From positions 683 to 6,353 of the forward strand of contig MHEL01000100.1 of the NCBI GenBank assembly GCA_001803815.1: DNA of 5,671 nucleotides, given 5' to 3'. How positions within the stretch are numbered: the first letter of the stretch is position 1; each line of letters begins with the position of its first letter. Shown in pieces: positions 4,433 to 5,671 of this stretch. This DNA comes from Nitrospirae bacterium RBG_19FT_COMBO_42_15 (GTDB lineage: Bacteria; Nitrospirota; CAKKRA01; 9FT-COMBO-42-15). Position numbers and translations under genes: made by a program. The notes under the pieces were generated by a model. It was given only the letters and a program-made list of their open reading frames with translations, did no database searches and was not told the DNA's origin.

Positions 4433-5587
4433 ATGTCATACCTCAGATTAAATGATGATTGTTTTTTAAAGCTCTTGGAGTCTCCTTATGTCTATAATGT
4501 AAAGAAGGATGAGCTTTATGAGGTGAATGATAAGGCAATCGGCTTTTTGATGAAGTGCAATGGGATTACACTCAATCTTGAATCAGAAGCAGAGCCTGAG
4601 TTTCTTTCCTATTGTCTTTCAGAGAATATATTAGAAGAGCTTGAAGAACCAAAGGAAAGAAAAATATATGCCAATAAAGCGCCTGAGCCTTCGCTTCGCT
4701 ATCTGGAGTTACAGATTACAAACAAATGCAATCTTATATGCAGGCACTGCTATCTTGGAGAGGCAGGAAAAACAGATTTAGATTATGAGACAGCAATAAA
4801 AATATTTGACGAATTTGAGAAGATGCAGGGCTTAAGGCTTCTGATTACTGGCGGAGAGCCTATTTTGCATAAAAGATTCTGGGGGATAAATGTGCGGCTT
4901 CCTGATTATGGATTCAGGAGCATTATGCTTTCAAACGGAACATTAATAACAAAGGGGATAGCAGAGAGGCTGAATGTCCATGAGGTTCAGGTGAGTCTTG
5001 ACGGCATGGAAAATGGACACGACGCAATCAGAGGCAAAGGCAGCTTTAAAAAGGCGATTACCGGCATAGAGGCATTAAAATCAGCAGGCATAGATGTTTC
5101 TGTTGCCACGATGATACACTCAAAGAATACAGAAGAATTTGATGCCTTAAATAAGTTAATAGAAGAAATGGCTATTGTTGAATGGAATGTTGATGTGCCT
5201 TGCAGTGCAGGCTATCTTTTAAATAATAAAGAGCTGCTTCTTCCTTATTCAGAGGCAGCCCAATACATGCACTATGGTTTTGGAGGCGGCTCTCACGGTT
5301 CAGTAAATAATCTTGTCTGCGGTTCTCATCTCTGTGCAGTTACGCCTTCTGGCAAGGTTATAAGGTGTGGTTTCTATCCTGATAAGCCTCTTGGTGATGT
5401 GAGAGATGGTTTAAGAAGTTGCTGGGAGAGGATGCAGCATATTAAATTAGCAGAGCTTAATTGCGACTGTGAATATATAAATGAGTGCAAGGGCGGGTGC
5501 AGGTACAGGGCAGAGCTTTATAAGAATGTTTATGCGCCTGATCCTGTGCAATGTTATGCAAGAGGCGTTGAGTTAACGGCTTCGTAA
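4433..5587 (+). CDS. Radical SAM/SPASM protein with N-terminal PqqD-like (RRE) domain
   Basis: A 384-residue enzyme in three parts. Residues 1 to about 75 resemble PqqD-type RiPP recognition elements: SPYVYNVKKDELYEVNDKAIGFLMKCNG (17-44), then EFLSYCLSENILEEL (56-70). Residues 88 to about 270 are a radical SAM barrel with the cluster motif C99-x3-C103-x2-C106, the SAM-binding TGGEP (139-143), LSNGTLI (166-172) and VSLDG (187-191). The C-terminus is a SPASM domain with C296, C301, C312, C344, C346, C352, C356 and C374, enough for two auxiliary [4Fe-4S] clusters. SPASM enzymes reductively cleave SAM to modify peptides or proteins, or serve cofactor pathways. A fused RRE suggests a peptide substrate bound through a leader. 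AGGGA lies 8 nt before the ATG, and the gene has its own promoter. The substrate is unknown; PqqE-like, heme-pathway or other SPASM functions remain possible. The architecture call is firm except the RRE, which is by pattern. Confidence 0.87.
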   Translation: MSYLRLNDDCFLKLLESPYVYNVKKDELYEVNDKAIGFLMKCNGITLNLESEAEPEFLSYCLSENILEELEEPKERKIYANKAPEPSLRYLELQITNKCNLICRHCYLGEAGKTDLDYETAIKIFDEFEKMQGLRLLITGGEPILHKRFWGINVRLPDYGFRSIMLSNGTLITKGIAERLNVHEVQVSLDGMENGHDAIRGKGSFKKAITGIEALKSAGIDVSVATMIHSKNTEEFDALNKLIEEMAIVEWNVDVPCSAGYLLNNKELLLPYSEAAQYMHYGFGGGSHGSVNNLVCGSHLCAVTPSGKVIRCGFYPDKPLGDVRDGLRSCWERMQHIKLAELNCDCEYINECKGGCRYRAELYKNVYAPDPVQCYARGVELTAS

Positions 5588-5590
5588 CAA

Positions 5591-5617
5591 AAAGAAGCGG
5601 GGAAGGGGAGCTTTTTT
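5591..5617 (+). terminator. Weak intrinsic-terminator-like hairpin after the radical SAM gene
   Basis: AAAGAAGC (5591-5598) can pair with GCTTTTTT (5610-5617), giving seven Watson-Crick pairs and one G-U, around an 11-nt purine loop with two GGGG runs. The descending arm runs straight into a T-rich tract. The stem is AT-rich with only two G-C pairs, so termination efficiency is doubtful. It is the only terminator-like structure I see in the window. Confidence 0.4.
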
Positions 5618-5622
5618 CTTTG

Positions 5623-5662
5623 TTATTTCACCAGCTCTCCGTTTCACCGTTTCTCCGATTCT
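5623..5662 (+). repeat. Degenerate 8-bp tandem repeat
   Basis: Successive octamers read TTATTTCA, CCAGCTCT, CCGTTTCA, CCGTTTCT and CCGATTCT, each 8 bp with no gaps. The last three differ by one or two bases, and the first two are more diverged. The consensus is CCGTTTCW, or WGAAACGG on the other strand. The array lies between genes and may continue with lower identity past 5662. Its function is unknown. Similar octamer arrays are a kind of genome-wide intergenic repeat, but this cannot be tested from one window. Confidence 0.6.
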
Positions 5663-5671
5663 ATATCTTTT

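Noticed and set aside
4399..4434. 11-codon minus-strand ORF in the leader, considered as a possible precursor peptide
   Set aside because: It is too short, on the wrong strand, has no ribosome binding site, and has a Lys/Asn-rich AT-driven sequence without core-peptide residues such as Cys.
1..5671. CRISPR array, tRNA or rRNA genes, insertion sequence ends or integrase genes
   Set aside because: No direct repeats with unique spacers, no tRNA-like cloverleaf or CCA end, and no transposase or recombinase motif was seen on either strand.

Overview
The window is about 5.7 kb of AT-rich bacterial DNA. All genes run on the + strand, are tightly packed, and make heavy use of AGG/AGA arginine and ATA isoleucine codons. 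The gene content points to an anaerobe: an apparent 2-oxoacid oxidoreductase tail, a compact Fe-S assembly pair and a radical SAM enzyme. Gene style and content resemble subsurface Nitrospirota or Desulfobacterota-type bacteria, but this placement is a low-confidence inference because no phylogenetic marker is present.

Layout. (1) Positions 2-88 are the last codons of an upstream gene, probably a 2-oxoacid:acceptor oxidoreductase gamma subunit. (2) Positions 85-873 hold a promoter and a type II toxin-antitoxin-like pair: a UPF0175-type small protein and a DUF3368/PIN-domain VapC-like protein. (3) Positions 909-3779 are a three-gene metabolic block: a class III PLP aminotransferase, a NifS/IscS cysteine desulfurase whose start overlaps it by 4 bp (ATGA), and an IscU/NifU-N scaffold starting one base after the desulfurase stop. 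(4) Positions 3780-4291 hold a second promoter and a HicB-HicA type toxin-antitoxin pair with a 4-bp GTGA overlap. (5) Positions 4292-4432 are a non-coding leader with a consensus TTGACA -35 element. (6) Positions 4433-5587 encode a radical SAM/SPASM protein with an N-terminal PqqD-like (RRE) domain. (7) Positions 5588-5671 hold a weak terminator-like hairpin and the start of an 8-bp-period degenerate repeat.

How the parts may work together. The desulfurase takes sulfur from cysteine and the scaffold assembles Fe-S clusters. These could supply the oxidoreductase upstream and the radical SAM/SPASM enzyme downstream, which is expected to need three clusters. The aminotransferase could interconvert amino acids and the 2-oxo acids that the upstream oxidoreductase consumes. 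The two toxin-antitoxin modules look like insertions that bracket the aminotransferase/Fe-S block, each bringing its own promoter. The two promoters share a very similar extended -10 core.

Most promising for follow-up: the radical SAM/SPASM enzyme with a fused RRE-like domain and no visible precursor peptide; the Cys4 insert in the aminotransferase next to Fe-S genes; and the palindromic promoter of a hicBA pair whose HicB has no DNA-binding domain. I found no wholly new system that the sequence alone can prove.
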